A stretch of 38,783 nucleotides of DNA from positions 1-38,783 of the forward strand of contig WHTJ01000040.1 in the NCBI GenBank assembly GCA_009377795.1. Direction: 5' to 3'. Position 1 is the stretch's first letter; each line of letters opens with the position of its first letter. Positions 8,720 to 16,973 of the stretch are shown here, piece by piece. The position numbers and the translations under genes are program-made. The stretch is from Propionibacteriales bacterium. Lineage in GTDB: Bacteria > Actinomycetota > Actinomycetes > Propionibacteriales > Nocardioidaceae. The notes beneath the pieces are model-generated. The model searched no databases, was not told the DNA's origin, and saw only the letters and a list, made by a program, of their open reading frames with translations.

Positions 8720-8753
8720 TCTTCATCTCCGTCATCTCGCTCGCACGCTCACT

Positions 8754-9674
8754 CTAGCGCCAGACGTCGGTACGACGGCCCACCCGCGGTGGAGCCGTCT
8801 GCTCCCACACCCGGCGCCACCGCGCGACCTTCGGACCGGACGGATCGGGGATCTCCTTCCGGGCCGCCCGTAGCTGCGCCTGCCACCACGTGGTGCGATC
8901 CTCGTCCAGCAACTGCGACATGGCGGCCACCACGCGCGGGGCGAACTCCCGTGCGGTCTCGCCGTCGCCGGGCGAGAGCGGCGCGCCGTACCGCACCGTC
9001 ACCGGCGGCCGGCCGGGCCGGGGCCAGCTGCGACCCCGCGGCATCGCCGCGAAAGAGCCGCGGATGGCCACCGGCACGATCGGTACGCCGTGCTCGATCG
9101 CCAGCCAGGCGGCGCCCATCCGGAACCGTCCCATCCAGCCGTCGGGTGAACGGGTGCCCTCGGGGAACACGACGACGTTCCACCCCTGCCCCAGCAGGTC
9201 GCCCGGAGTCGACGACAACGAGCCGCCGCGGCGCTCGATCGGGAACGTGTTGAACACGATCGCCGAACCGGTGGCCCGCCACCAGGTGTCGAAGAAGTAG
9301 TCCGCCGCCGCCGCGACCGACGTACGCCGCCGCCACGCGTCCGGCAACGTGCACAGGATCAGCGGCGTGTCCAGATGCGACGCGTGGTTGGCGACGAACA
9401 GCACCGGCGGGGAGACCCGGCCCAGCATGTCGAGGCCGGTGACCCGAGGCGACACCTGCGAGCGCAGCAACGGGTCGAGCCCGACCTCCTGTACGACCTC
9501 ACGCAGCGCGCGGGCCGGGCGCCTTCGCGCCCACTCGGTAGGGAAGACGTATTTTTCCTTCTCTGGAACAAAAGGCTCGGCGTTGCGCGGAACCAGCGGC
9601 CGTCTCCCCCATCGCCATCCGCGCGCGACCATGCGGACGTCGTCGGCCGTCTCCCGCAGGAACCGAGTCATCAT
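8754..9674 (-). CDS. PlsC-type lysophospholipid/glycerolipid acyltransferase
   Basis: A 306-residue acyltransferase of the 1-acylglycerol-3-phosphate family. NHASHLD (His97, Asp102) is the catalytic HX4D motif, and FPEGTRS (about 169-175) binds the phosphate of the acceptor. Residues 1-70 form a charged N-terminal extension not needed in the basic family. The starts GTG 9677, ATG 9674 and ATG 9671 are consecutive; ATG 9674 has the best spacing from AGGGGG. The gene begins 10 bases after the LarA-like gene ends, so they are almost certainly co-transcribed. It may esterify the product of the upstream reductase and dehydrogenase genes; this is inference. Confidence 0.85.
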   Translation of the reverse strand: MMTRFLRETADDVRMVARGWRWGRRPLVPRNAEPFVPEKEKYVFPTEWARRRPARALREVVQEVGLDPLLRSQVSPRVTGLDMLGRVSPPVLFVANHASHLDTPLILCTLPDAWRRRTSVAAAADYFFDTWWRATGSAIVFNTFPIERRGGSLSSTPGDLLGQGWNVVVFPEGTRSPDGWMGRFRMGAAWLAIEHGVPIVPVAIRGSFAAMPRGRSWPRPGRPPVTVRYGAPLSPGDGETAREFAPRVVAAMSQLLDEDRTTWWQAQLRAARKEIPDPSGPKVARWRRVWEQTAPPRVGRRTDVWR

Positions 9675-9684
9675 CACCGGCCCC

Positions 9685-11265
9685 CTAGTGGACGTCCGCG
9701 ATCAGGTGCGGCGGGTTGTGTAAGTAGGTGAGGGACGGCGACCGCCCGACCGTGCCGGAGACCATCTCCAGTGCGTCGCTCAGAGTCGAGGCGGCCCGGA
9801 AACCCATTCGCTGCACGGTGTGCCGGTCCGCGCCGACCCACACCACGTCGCCGACGTGGTCCAGCGCGTGCGCGGCCCAGTACCACATGTAGAACGGGTG
9901 CACGCCGTGATAGGCGTACGACGTCCGGTAGAGATGGATGTACCACGGGTCGGTCGCGTACGACTGCTCGAACTTCTCCTCGATCGCCACCGGGTCGGTC
10001 GTCTCCGCCAGCACCTCCTCGAAGAAGTCGACGTACGACGGGTGATGCAGCTGGGAGAACTCGTTCGGCACCGGGTGGTACAAGATCACTGCGCCGCCCT
10101 GACGCACCAGCGGACATCCGCGGTAGGAGTTGAAGTAGTAACCCAGGCCCATGCAGGTGGCGAGGATCGGGTTCATGACCGAGTTGACGTTATAGGGCCC
10201 GAGATACGGCAGGCCCATCACCAGCACATCGGTCTGCCCTTGAACCTCCACCATCTGCTGCCGGTGCACGTTGGCCAGCGTCTTCGCGTGCACCGCCTCG
10301 GTCTCGCCGGCATGGACCCCGGTCACGCCGTACGGCGACTCCAGCGAGTGGAAGACCCGGCGCTTCACCTTCCGGGGAGCCACGCCGAGCGCGCGGCGCG
10401 CGGCCAGCATCGACGCCTGGTCGCGGATGCTCCACTCCCATTCGCGCTTGTTCAGGAACTCGTACGGCGCCGGGAACACGTCGTTGTTGAGCGTGGTCTC
10501 GATCGTGAAGATGCGCAGATGATCGGCGAGCAGCCGTCCCATCCGGATCGCGGAGTGGTGCAGATGCGACTTCTCCGGATCCATGAACGAGCGGGACTGC
10601 ACCATCGTCTTGCTGTTGTGGTGCGGGCGGAGGCTCTTGTACGACGCGAGGCCGACCGGGACCGACTTGTGGCCGCCATCCATCGCGACCAGGTTGACGT
10701 TGACGTAGACCAGCAGGTCGGACTCGGCCGCCCGCCGGTTGATCTCGACGTCCTCGTTCCGGTCGGTCACACCGACGTGCAGCAGGTCGTCGGGGTCCTC
10801 CGCGTCGTGGTTGTAGAGCAGACCCTGCGGGAAGAACGACCGGAACACCCGCTCGCCGACGATGGCGCGAAGCTCGTCCGGCGTGAGCCGGCGATGCACG
10901 GCGTTGGCCGAGATCAGCGCAACGTCGTCGACACCGGCGGCAGCCGCCATGGTCAGGACCTGCTCGATGACCCGCTGCCTGATGTCTGGTTTTCTCATCG
11001 GCGGAAGGGGAAGCGAGATATCATCGAACGCGATCGTGAGCCGCATTCCGGGCCGCAGCAGCTCCGACAACGGCTCGGACCCCTCCGGGTTCAGCAGCGC
11101 ATGCCGGATCGTGGCGTCGACATCGCGTACCGCCGGCAGGGACTCCGGCGGATAGACCACCCGGGTGCCGATCGGGAATCTCTCCAGCCGGAAACCCTCA
11201 CCCTCGTGCACCACCAGCGGTGGTGTGCGGTCGTCCACCTGGAGCACGAATCCCGGACGGCTCAT
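9685..11265 (-). CDS. LarA-like DUF2088 (lactate racemase domain) protein
   Basis: A 526-residue protein whose N-terminal half resembles the DUF2088/LarA domain. LarA racemises lactate with a nickel-pincer nucleotide bound to a lysine. Segments that line up from memory are AFDDISLPLPPM (79-90), YNHDAEDPDD (151-160) and GGHKSVPVG (197-205), the last with the probable cofactor lysine K200. The Arg of the family DxTRP motif seems replaced (DISLPLP), and the second catalytic His is not where I expect it, so this is a divergent homologue. The cofactor-making genes larB, larC and larE are not in the window. ATG 11265 has AGGAGGAGCAG before it. It lies between the alcohol dehydrogenase and acyltransferase genes. 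Confidence 0.78.
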   Translation of the reverse strand: MSRPGFVLQVDDRTPPLVVHEGEGFRLERFPIGTRVVYPPESLPAVRDVDATIRHALLNPEGSEPLSELLRPGMRLTIAFDDISLPLPPMRKPDIRQRVIEQVLTMAAAAGVDDVALISANAVHRRLTPDELRAIVGERVFRSFFPQGLLYNHDAEDPDDLLHVGVTDRNEDVEINRRAAESDLLVYVNVNLVAMDGGHKSVPVGLASYKSLRPHHNSKTMVQSRSFMDPEKSHLHHSAIRMGRLLADHLRIFTIETTLNNDVFPAPYEFLNKREWEWSIRDQASMLAARRALGVAPRKVKRRVFHSLESPYGVTGVHAGETEAVHAKTLANVHRQQMVEVQGQTDVLVMGLPYLGPYNVNSVMNPILATCMGLGYYFNSYRGCPLVRQGGAVILYHPVPNEFSQLHHPSYVDFFEEVLAETTDPVAIEEKFEQSYATDPWYIHLYRTSYAYHGVHPFYMWYWAAHALDHVGDVVWVGADRHTVQRMGFRAASTLSDALEMVSGTVGRSPSLTYLHNPPHLIADVH

Positions 11266-11290
11266 CTGCTCCTCCTGCGCATCGGCCCCG

Positions 11291-11323
11291 CTTCGCGCCG
11301 AGATTGCACAATCTCGGCGGGAG
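11291..11323. repeat. palindromic intergenic element, copy A
   Basis: A near-perfect palindrome lies in the gap between the alcohol dehydrogenase stop and the LarA-like start. Arms of 11 bases (CGCCGAGATTG, 11296-11306, and its complement at 11309-11319) flank a 2-base centre. The 33-base unit recurs in inverted orientation, with 31 bases inserted between its halves, at 30166-30229. No T-run follows, so it is not an obvious terminator. It may be a mobile palindromic repeat or form an mRNA hairpin between the two genes. Confidence 0.75.
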
Positions 11324-11340
11324 GGTTGATCATCATCTTC

Positions 11341-12546
11341 CTACCTTTCCCCGTGGGGATCGAACGCGACCTTCACCGTACCCAGCCGACCCGACGAGTG
11401 GGCGTGGTCGATCGCCTCCCGCCAGCGGTACAACGGATAGACCGCGCCCACCACTCCGTCGAGCGGCCCGCCCGCGGCCAGCTCCATGGCCAGCTCGAAC
11501 GCGGGCCTCCCGCCGGCGGCGGGCTCCGAGGGAGCCGAGGCGTACGTTCCCACGACGTCCAGCTCACGAAACCACACCGGGGACAGGTCGGCTCCCCCGG
11601 TCGGCATGCCGGACAGCACGACGCGTCCGCCCGCGCGGGTGGCGCGCAGGACGGTGTCCAGCGAGTCCTTGCTGCCGACCGCGTCGATCGCGACGTCGAC
11701 CCCGCCGAGGAGGTACGCCCGCTGGTGGTCGGGAGCCAGCCGGAACGCGCGGGTGGTACGCCGTACACCCCGGAACACCTCGTCCGGACTCACCACCTCG
11801 GTGGCCCCGAACGACCGGGCCAGCTCCCGCTGCCGGGCGTGCTTGGCGACCACCGTGATCCGGCCCGCCGACGTGAGCTCCCGCAACGCCAGCGTCGCGA
11901 AGAGACCCACGGACCCTGCACCGGACACCAGCACCGTCGCGCCGTCCGGGACCGCGGCCCGGAACGCCGTGTGCACGGCACAGGCCAGCGGCTCGGCGAG
12001 CACCGCGCGCTCGTCCGGCAGGTCGTCGGGCACCGGGTACAGCTGGCTCCGATGGGCCATGAGCACCCGGCCCCACCCACCGCCGGTGTCACTGCAGTAG
12101 CCGGTCTGCAGTCCGGGCGAGACATGCCCGACCGTGATCCGATCGCACCGGTTGGTCGCCCCGGCCGCGCAGCTCGCGCACGGCTCGACACCGCGGGCCG
12201 CACAGCTCAGCACCGGATCCAGCACGACCCGCGTGCCGGCGGATAGGTCGTCGCAGTCGTCGAGCAGCTCGCCGACCACCTCGTGGCCGGGCACGAACGG
12301 CATCGACACCAGGGCGGAGAAGTAGAGGCTGGTCGTGCCGGTCACGGCGCCGAGGTCCGACCCGCAGATTCCGGACAGCGTCGGGCGGACCCGGGCCCAC
12401 GACTCGTGCTCGACCCGAGGCTCGTCCCGGTTCACCAGCCGGAGCGGGGCCGCCGGACCGGTGAGAATGCCGGGGATCCGTCCACCCGCGGCCCGGGCGG
12501 CGACATAGCGCGGCAGCGAGCGGTACATCTCGAGAGCGAGCATCAT
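11341..12546 (-). CDS. zinc-dependent alcohol dehydrogenase (MDR superfamily)
   Basis: A 401-residue medium-chain dehydrogenase. Catalytic zinc ligands are in GICGSD (Cys61) and GHEVVGE (His88, Glu89). The four-Cys structural zinc loop is present (Cys115, 123, 126, 134). SGAGSVGLF is the nucleotide-binding turn. The substrate is unknown; context suggests a fatty alcohol/aldehyde or a lipid head group. The ATG overlaps the stop of the upstream reductase/HAD gene (ATGA), with GAGGTGA 8 bases before, so I reject the longer open frame to 12654. A 75-base gap with the palindromic repeat separates it from the LarA-like gene. Confidence 0.88.
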   Translation of the reverse strand: MMLALEMYRSLPRYVAARAAGGRIPGILTGPAAPLRLVNRDEPRVEHESWARVRPTLSGICGSDLGAVTGTTSLYFSALVSMPFVPGHEVVGELLDDCDDLSAGTRVVLDPVLSCAARGVEPCASCAAGATNRCDRITVGHVSPGLQTGYCSDTGGGWGRVLMAHRSQLYPVPDDLPDERAVLAEPLACAVHTAFRAAVPDGATVLVSGAGSVGLFATLALRELTSAGRITVVAKHARQRELARSFGATEVVSPDEVFRGVRRTTRAFRLAPDHQRAYLLGGVDVAIDAVGSKDSLDTVLRATRAGGRVVLSGMPTGGADLSPVWFRELDVVGTYASAPSEPAAGGRPAFELAMELAAGGPLDGVVGAVYPLYRWREAIDHAHSSGRLGTVKVAFDPHGER

Positions 12547-14822
12547 CGCGGCATCACCTCGGCGACGCCCGCCGACGGCAGGTCCAGCCGGGACACGGCG
12601 CCCGGTGAGCTCCAGTCGACGATCTCCCACTGCGAGCGGCGGGCCCGCCGCCACAGGTGCACGTCGGGCGACACCGCGACCGGCTTGCCGACGACCTCGA
12701 GCATAGGCAGGTCGGAGTGGCTGTCGGCGTACGCGTAGGACCGGCCGAGGTCGAACCCGGAGCTCTCGGCGAGATGCCGCAACCAGGCCGCACGGGACTC
12801 ACCGACCAGCGGCGGCGCCGCGAGGAATCCGGTGCAGCGGCCGTCCCGGTCGACCGCGAGGTCCGCGGCGACGATGTCGTCGAACAGCGGGGCCAGCGGC
12901 CTGGTGAGCGGCCGGATCGCACCGGTGATCAGGATCGTCCGGTGGCCGGCCGACCGATGCTGACGTACCCGGCGCAGCGCGGCCGCGGACACCCTCTCCA
13001 GCACATGCGGGGCCAGCGTCTCGTCGACCAGCCGGTCGAGCTCGGCAAGGTCGGCCCCGGCGTACCGCCGGTAGACCGCGCGCAGGAAGCCGCCCCGGTC
13101 CCGGCGCTCGGCCTGGATGTAGCCCGGCAGCCGGCGGAGCAGCCTGCCCACCTCGGCCAGCCGGGCATGACCCTCCAGCTCCGGCAGCCGGGTCCACAGG
13201 TACGTCTCGATGACGTTGGACGAGAGCAGGGTGCCGTCCATGTCGAACGCGGCGACCACGTCGGTCGCCTCGGGCAGGCCATTGCTGCTGCGCTTCGCCG
13301 CGGCGGCGTTTCGTCTCCGGCGTACGACGTCCAGCGAGCGCAGCGGCTCGGTCACCGCCGGAGCATGGACCTCGCCGAGGTAGTGCTCCCAGTCCACGAC
13401 CGCGGTGTCGAAACCGAAGACCTCGCGGTCGTCCGGTTCCAGGGCCCGGTGCAGGCCGATGGTCGCGTCGTCGACGAACTGCAGCTCGGCCTGGGCGTAC
13501 TCGCGGTAGAGGTCGACGTACCGGCGCAGAAACTCCAGCCGGCGCTGCTGCCGGTCGACGTCGCGCGCGATCCGCCGGATCCGTTCGCTGCGCGGCACGT
13601 GGGTGACCAGGTAGTCGGCCGCCTTGTGCGCGCGCTCGCTGGCGACCAGCAGGCGCTCCACCGCCTCACCACCCGGGAACCGCCACGCCGGGAGCCGGAC
13701 CGCGCCGCGCTCGCCCATGTCGAACGGGTACCGGTCGAAGTAGTGCGCGATGATCTCGTACAGCCGGTGGAAGGTCAGCGGGTTGCGCCCGCCGGACGTG
13801 ACGTGGAAGTAGCGCGGCTCGCCGGGCTCGGGACGGCCGGCCAGCACCGCGACCAGCGCCCCGACCACGTGGTCGACCGGGACCACGTCGACCACCGAGT
13901 CGGGTGCGGCCGGGAACTCCGGCAGCTCACCACGACCGAACGCGAGGATCAGCGGCTCGGCCATCTTGAAGCCCTCGATCCACCCCGGATGCGGCGTCTC
14001 CAGGGCCGACTCGATGATGCTCGGACGCACGATGGAGACCGGCCGCCCGGCGCCGAGTTCCTCGACTACCCGCTCGCCGAGCGCCTTGGTGAAGGTGTAG
14101 ACGTCGGTCCATCCGAGACTGCGGGCCCGCTCGCCTCCGGCCTTGACCAGCTGCTCGTTCACCCACTCCCGTCGCCGGCGCTCGGCGTCGGCGGCGGCGG
14201 TGATGAAGCCGGCGCGGCCGTGTTGCCGCTCGGCCTGCCTGCGGACTCGGGCGAGCCGGCCGGGCGTACGGGACTGTTCCTCGGCCCGGGCACGCATCCG
14301 CCGTCCCCACTCCGCCTCGGCCCGCCAGTCCACGTCGTGCTCACAGGATCGCTCCGGGATGGCACCTCGCCGCCGGCCGGCGACGTACGCGGTCGACACA
14401 TGGATGTAGTGCGCGTCGCTCCCGGACTCGCCGAGCCGCTCGAGCAGTCGGCGGGTGCCGAGCACGTTGGTCGCGAACGCCTCGTCGATCGGCGGATCGA
14501 ACGACACGTCGCCCGCGCAATGCACGGCGACGTCGAGATCCGCGGGCAGTGGTGGTATGTCGGCCAGATCGCCCTCGATGACCTCGACCCTAGAGTCGAG
14601 CACGTCGTCGACGTCGTCGTTCACGATGTCGGAGAAGATCGGCTTGCGGAGCAGCTGGGCGACGCGGTCTCGCCCTGTTTGTGACCCTTTGCGGCGTACC
14701 AGTGCGACCACGGTCGTGCCCGGCAGGTCCCGCAGGATGCGATGCAGCAGCGCCTCGCCGACGAATCCGGTGACACCGGTGAGCAGCACCCGCCTGCCGT
14801 CGAGCCGCTCCCGAAGCCGCAC
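12543..14822 (-). CDS. fatty acyl-CoA reductase-like SDR fused to HAD-IB phosphatase
   Basis: A 759-residue fusion. Residues about 11-330 are an extended SDR/NAD-binding-4 reductase: GVTGFVG (16-22) binds NAD(P), EGDLAD (83-88) is typical of the family, and Tyr242/Lys246 (YTFTK) form the YxxxK catalytic pair. An Arg/Glu-rich insertion fills 160-235. Residues about 340-510 are a helical linker resembling the C-terminal region of fatty acyl reductases. Residues 521-745 are a HAD-IB hydrolase: DMDGT (Asp527, Asp529), ITGA (Thr633), GESR and DSHSD (Asp700, Asp704). The first half likely reduces an acyl thioester, the second removes or transfers a phosphate. GTG 14822 has AGGAGG 6 bases before, so I reject 14906. 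First gene of the block running to 7551. Confidence 0.83.
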   Translation of the reverse strand: MRLRERLDGRRVLLTGVTGFVGEALLHRILRDLPGTTVVALVRRKGSQTGRDRVAQLLRKPIFSDIVNDDVDDVLDSRVEVIEGDLADIPPLPADLDVAVHCAGDVSFDPPIDEAFATNVLGTRRLLERLGESGSDAHYIHVSTAYVAGRRRGAIPERSCEHDVDWRAEAEWGRRMRARAEEQSRTPGRLARVRRQAERQHGRAGFITAAADAERRRREWVNEQLVKAGGERARSLGWTDVYTFTKALGERVVEELGAGRPVSIVRPSIIESALETPHPGWIEGFKMAEPLILAFGRGELPEFPAAPDSVVDVVPVDHVVGALVAVLAGRPEPGEPRYFHVTSGGRNPLTFHRLYEIIAHYFDRYPFDMGERGAVRLPAWRFPGGEAVERLLVASERAHKAADYLVTHVPRSERIRRIARDVDRQQRRLEFLRRYVDLYREYAQAELQFVDDATIGLHRALEPDDREVFGFDTAVVDWEHYLGEVHAPAVTEPLRSLDVVRRRRNAAAAKRSSNGLPEATDVVAAFDMDGTLLSSNVIETYLWTRLPELEGHARLAEVGRLLRRLPGYIQAERRDRGGFLRAVYRRYAGADLAELDRLVDETLAPHVLERVSAAALRRVRQHRSAGHRTILITGAIRPLTRPLAPLFDDIVAADLAVDRDGRCTGFLAAPPLVGESRAAWLRHLAESSGFDLGRSYAYADSHSDLPMLEVVGKPVAVSPDVHLWRRARRSQWEIVDWSSPGAVSRLDLPSAGVAEVMPR

Positions 14823-14971
14823 CGGTGCCCTCCTGCCCTCGCCGCTGCCACATTGTCGATGACGCGCGTCGTGAAATCCAAGCACACGCCCTGGATCCCG
14901 GCCCACCGGGGAGGTCCCGCCCGGGATGCGAAGATCTACCCCATACGTCGTCGGACAGCGAGGAGTGTGGG

Positions 14972-15958
14972 ATGAGGGCCGTTCAGATCGTCGAGCTCAC
15001 CGGACCGGAGACGGCCCTGCGGATGGCCGACGTCGGCGAACCCGAGCCTGCGCACCGGCTCACGCCCGGCCAGGGAGTCGTCATCGACGTGCACGCCGCG
15101 GGCGTGTCCTTTCCCGAGGTGCTCCAGACCCGCGGCCAGTACCAGCTGAAGCCGGAGACGCCATTCGTCCCCGGCAGCGAGGTGGCCGGGGTGGTGCGAT
15201 CCGCGCCCGACGGCGCGCGCGTGCGGCCGGGCGACCGAGTCGCCGCGATGTGCCAGCTGGGTGGTTTCGCCGAGGTCGCGGTGGCCCCGGAGTACCTCAC
15301 CTGCCCGCTCCCGGAGCGGCTCGACTTCGCGCAGGGCGCGGGCCTGATCCTCAACTACCACACGGCGTACTTCGCGCTGCAGATGCGCGGACGCCTGCGC
15401 GAGGACGAGACCGTGCTGGTGCATGGCGCGGCGGGCGGCGTCGGCACCGCGGCGTTGCAGGTGGCGAAGGGCCTCGGCGCCCGCAGCATCGCGGTGGTGT
15501 CCAGCGCCGAGAAGGAGCGGATCGCCCGAGACGCGGGCGCCGACGAGGCGGTCCGCTCGGACGGCCCGTGGAAGGACGAGGCCCGGGAGATCTCCGGCGG
15601 CGGGGTGGACGTCGTCGTCGACCCGGTCGGAGGCGACCGGTTCACCGACAGCCTGCGCGCGCTGCGGGAGAACGGCCGCCTGGTCGTGGTCGGGTTCACC
15701 GGCGGGTCGATCCCGGAGGTCCGGGTCAACCGGCTCCTGCTGAACAACACCGAGGTCGTGGGCGCGGGCTGGGGTGCGTACGCGACGACGAAACCCGACT
15801 TCAACCGGGAGGTCGCAGCCGCGCTCAACCAGCTGATCGAGGCCGGTTACGTACGGCCGATCATCGGCGCGCGGTTCCCGCTCGAACAGGCAGCCGACGC
15901 ACTCCGGTTGCTCGACGAACGCCGAGCAACCGGAAAGGTCGTGCTAGAGCTTCGCTGA
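14972..15958 (+). CDS. NADPH:quinone oxidoreductase, zinc-free MDR (zeta-crystallin type)
   Basis: A 328-residue oxidoreductase. The cofactor site reads HGAAGGVGTAALQVAK (about residues 151-166), followed by the usual PVGG (about 220). No zinc-binding Cys/His set is seen, which puts it in the quinone reductase/zeta-crystallin branch. FVPGSEVAG is the conserved N-terminal motif of the group. It reduces quinones or enoyl substrates with NADPH. GAGGAG precedes ATG 14972 at good spacing. It is divergent from the reductase/HAD gene, with 149 bases between starts, and convergent with the Bax-inhibitor-like gene. Confidence 0.88.
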   Translation: MRAVQIVELTGPETALRMADVGEPEPAHRLTPGQGVVIDVHAAGVSFPEVLQTRGQYQLKPETPFVPGSEVAGVVRSAPDGARVRPGDRVAAMCQLGGFAEVAVAPEYLTCPLPERLDFAQGAGLILNYHTAYFALQMRGRLREDETVLVHGAAGGVGTAALQVAKGLGARSIAVVSSAEKERIARDAGADEAVRSDGPWKDEAREISGGGVDVVVDPVGGDRFTDSLRALRENGRLVVVGFTGGSIPEVRVNRLLLNNTEVVGAGWGAYATTKPDFNREVAAALNQLIEAGYVRPIIGARFPLEQAADALRLLDERRATGKVVLELR

Positions 15959-15967
15959 GCCCGCGGG

Positions 15968-16813
15968 CTACTCCCCGCGCAGGATCGCCAGGATGCGGAG
16001 CAGGTTGATGTAGATCCACACCATCGTCACCGTGAGCCCGAAGGCGGCCCGCCAGGACTCGACCTCGGGGAGCCCGGCCTCGATGCCCCGCTCGACGAAG
16101 TCGAAGTCGAGCACCAGCATCAGCACGCCGATCACGAGGCCCGCGCATGCGGTGAGCAGACCGAGAGTACCGAAGCCACCGAAGCCGATCTCGGCGCCGA
16201 AGAGGCTGAGGGCGAACTCGAACAACATCAAGCCGACGAAGCCGAACATCGAGATCACGACGACCTTGCGGAACTTCGGCGAGACCGTGATGTTGAAGAA
16301 CTTGTACGCCGCCAGCGTCGCGGCGAACGCGACGAAGGTGCCGAAGACCGCCTGCATGACGACGCCAGGCCACATGGTCTCGAAGACCATGCTCATCGCG
16401 CCGACGAACACGCCCTCCACGGCCGCGAACACCGCCACCAGCGCCGGGCTGATCACGCGCTTGAAGGACAGCACCAAGGACAGGCCGAGGCCGCCGAACG
16501 CGCCGGCCATCCACGCCGTTATCGCCGGCTGGATCTCCCTGGTCGGGTCGGGCAGCAGGATCCAGGTCACCGCGGCAGCGGCGACCAAGATGACCATCGT
16601 GAGCCCGGTCTTCTGCACGACCGAGTCGATGGTCATCCGCTCCCGGACGTCGACCGGGCCGCCGGTCTGCCACGTGGACGGATCGCTGTGGCCAGGCTCG
16701 GCGTACCCCTGGCTGGGTCCGGCGCCCGGGTAGGTCGGGTAGCCGCCGGGCTGCGCCGGCGCACGGCCGTTGAAGCCGCCGCTGCGTTGGAAGATCGGGT
16801 TGCTGCTCTGCAT
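15968..16813 (-). CDS. Bax inhibitor-1/YccA-family membrane protein
   Basis: A 281-residue protein with a Gly/Pro/Gln-rich cytoplasmic N-terminus (1-60), then seven hydrophobic segments up to residue 278. The pattern matches the BI-1/YccA-like group common in actinobacteria. In other bacteria members act as pH-sensitive ion leak channels or protease modulators; the role here is unknown. ATG 16813 has GGAGGAGACAC before it. It lies next to the tRNA gene on the same strand and is convergent with the quinone oxidoreductase. Confidence 0.85.
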   Translation of the reverse strand: MQSSNPIFQRSGGFNGRAPAQPGGYPTYPGAGPSQGYAEPGHSDPSTWQTGGPVDVRERMTIDSVVQKTGLTMVILVAAAAVTWILLPDPTREIQPAITAWMAGAFGGLGLSLVLSFKRVISPALVAVFAAVEGVFVGAMSMVFETMWPGVVMQAVFGTFVAFAATLAAYKFFNITVSPKFRKVVVISMFGFVGLMLFEFALSLFGAEIGFGGFGTLGLLTACAGLVIGVLMLVLDFDFVERGIEAGLPEVESWRAAFGLTVTMVWIYINLLRILAILRGE

Positions 16814-16899
16814 GTGTCTCCTCCGGTGACACCCCGTAATGAGGCCTGAGTCGATACTACATACCAGCGGGCACGATCACGGTGGCCCGGCAGTGTCCG

Positions 16900-16973
16900 T
16901 GCCCCCGGTGGGACTCGAACCCACACTGACCGCTGTTTAAGAGCGGCGACTCTGCCGATTGGTCTACGGGGGC
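16900..16973 (-). tRNA. class I tRNA with UAA anticodon (identity uncertain)
   Basis: Read on the minus strand this gives a full cloverleaf: acceptor GCCCCCG/CGGGGGC with discriminator A, D-stem GAC/GTC with an 11-base loop, anticodon stem CCGCT/AGCGG with loop CTTAAAC, 5-base variable loop TCAGT, and T-arm GTGGG-TTCGAGT-CCCAC. The anticodon is TAA, which would read the Leu codon UUA, but tRNA-Leu needs a long variable arm and this one is only 5 bases. The acceptor stem resembles actinobacterial tRNA-Arg. The 3' CCA is not encoded. Aminoacyl identity cannot be settled from the sequence. Confidence 0.8.

Noticed and set aside
11296-11319. Rho-independent terminator after the alcohol dehydrogenase gene
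   Set aside because: The hairpin is strong but no T-run follows on the minus strand, and the same element recurs elsewhere, so I list it as a repeat.
9820-12246. An 808-codon plus-strand open frame opposite the LarA-like and alcohol dehydrogenase genes
   Set aside because: It is the antisense of two well-supported genes and shows no domain, ribosome site or sensible composition.
8754-14822. Classical secondary-metabolite cluster
   Set aside because: No polyketide synthase, NRPS, terpene cyclase, transporter or pathway regulator is present in or beside the block.
16900-16973. bldA-type tRNA-Leu(UAA)
   Set aside because: The anticodon fits, but the variable loop has 5 bases and the acceptor stem differs, so it is not a standard class II tRNA-Leu.
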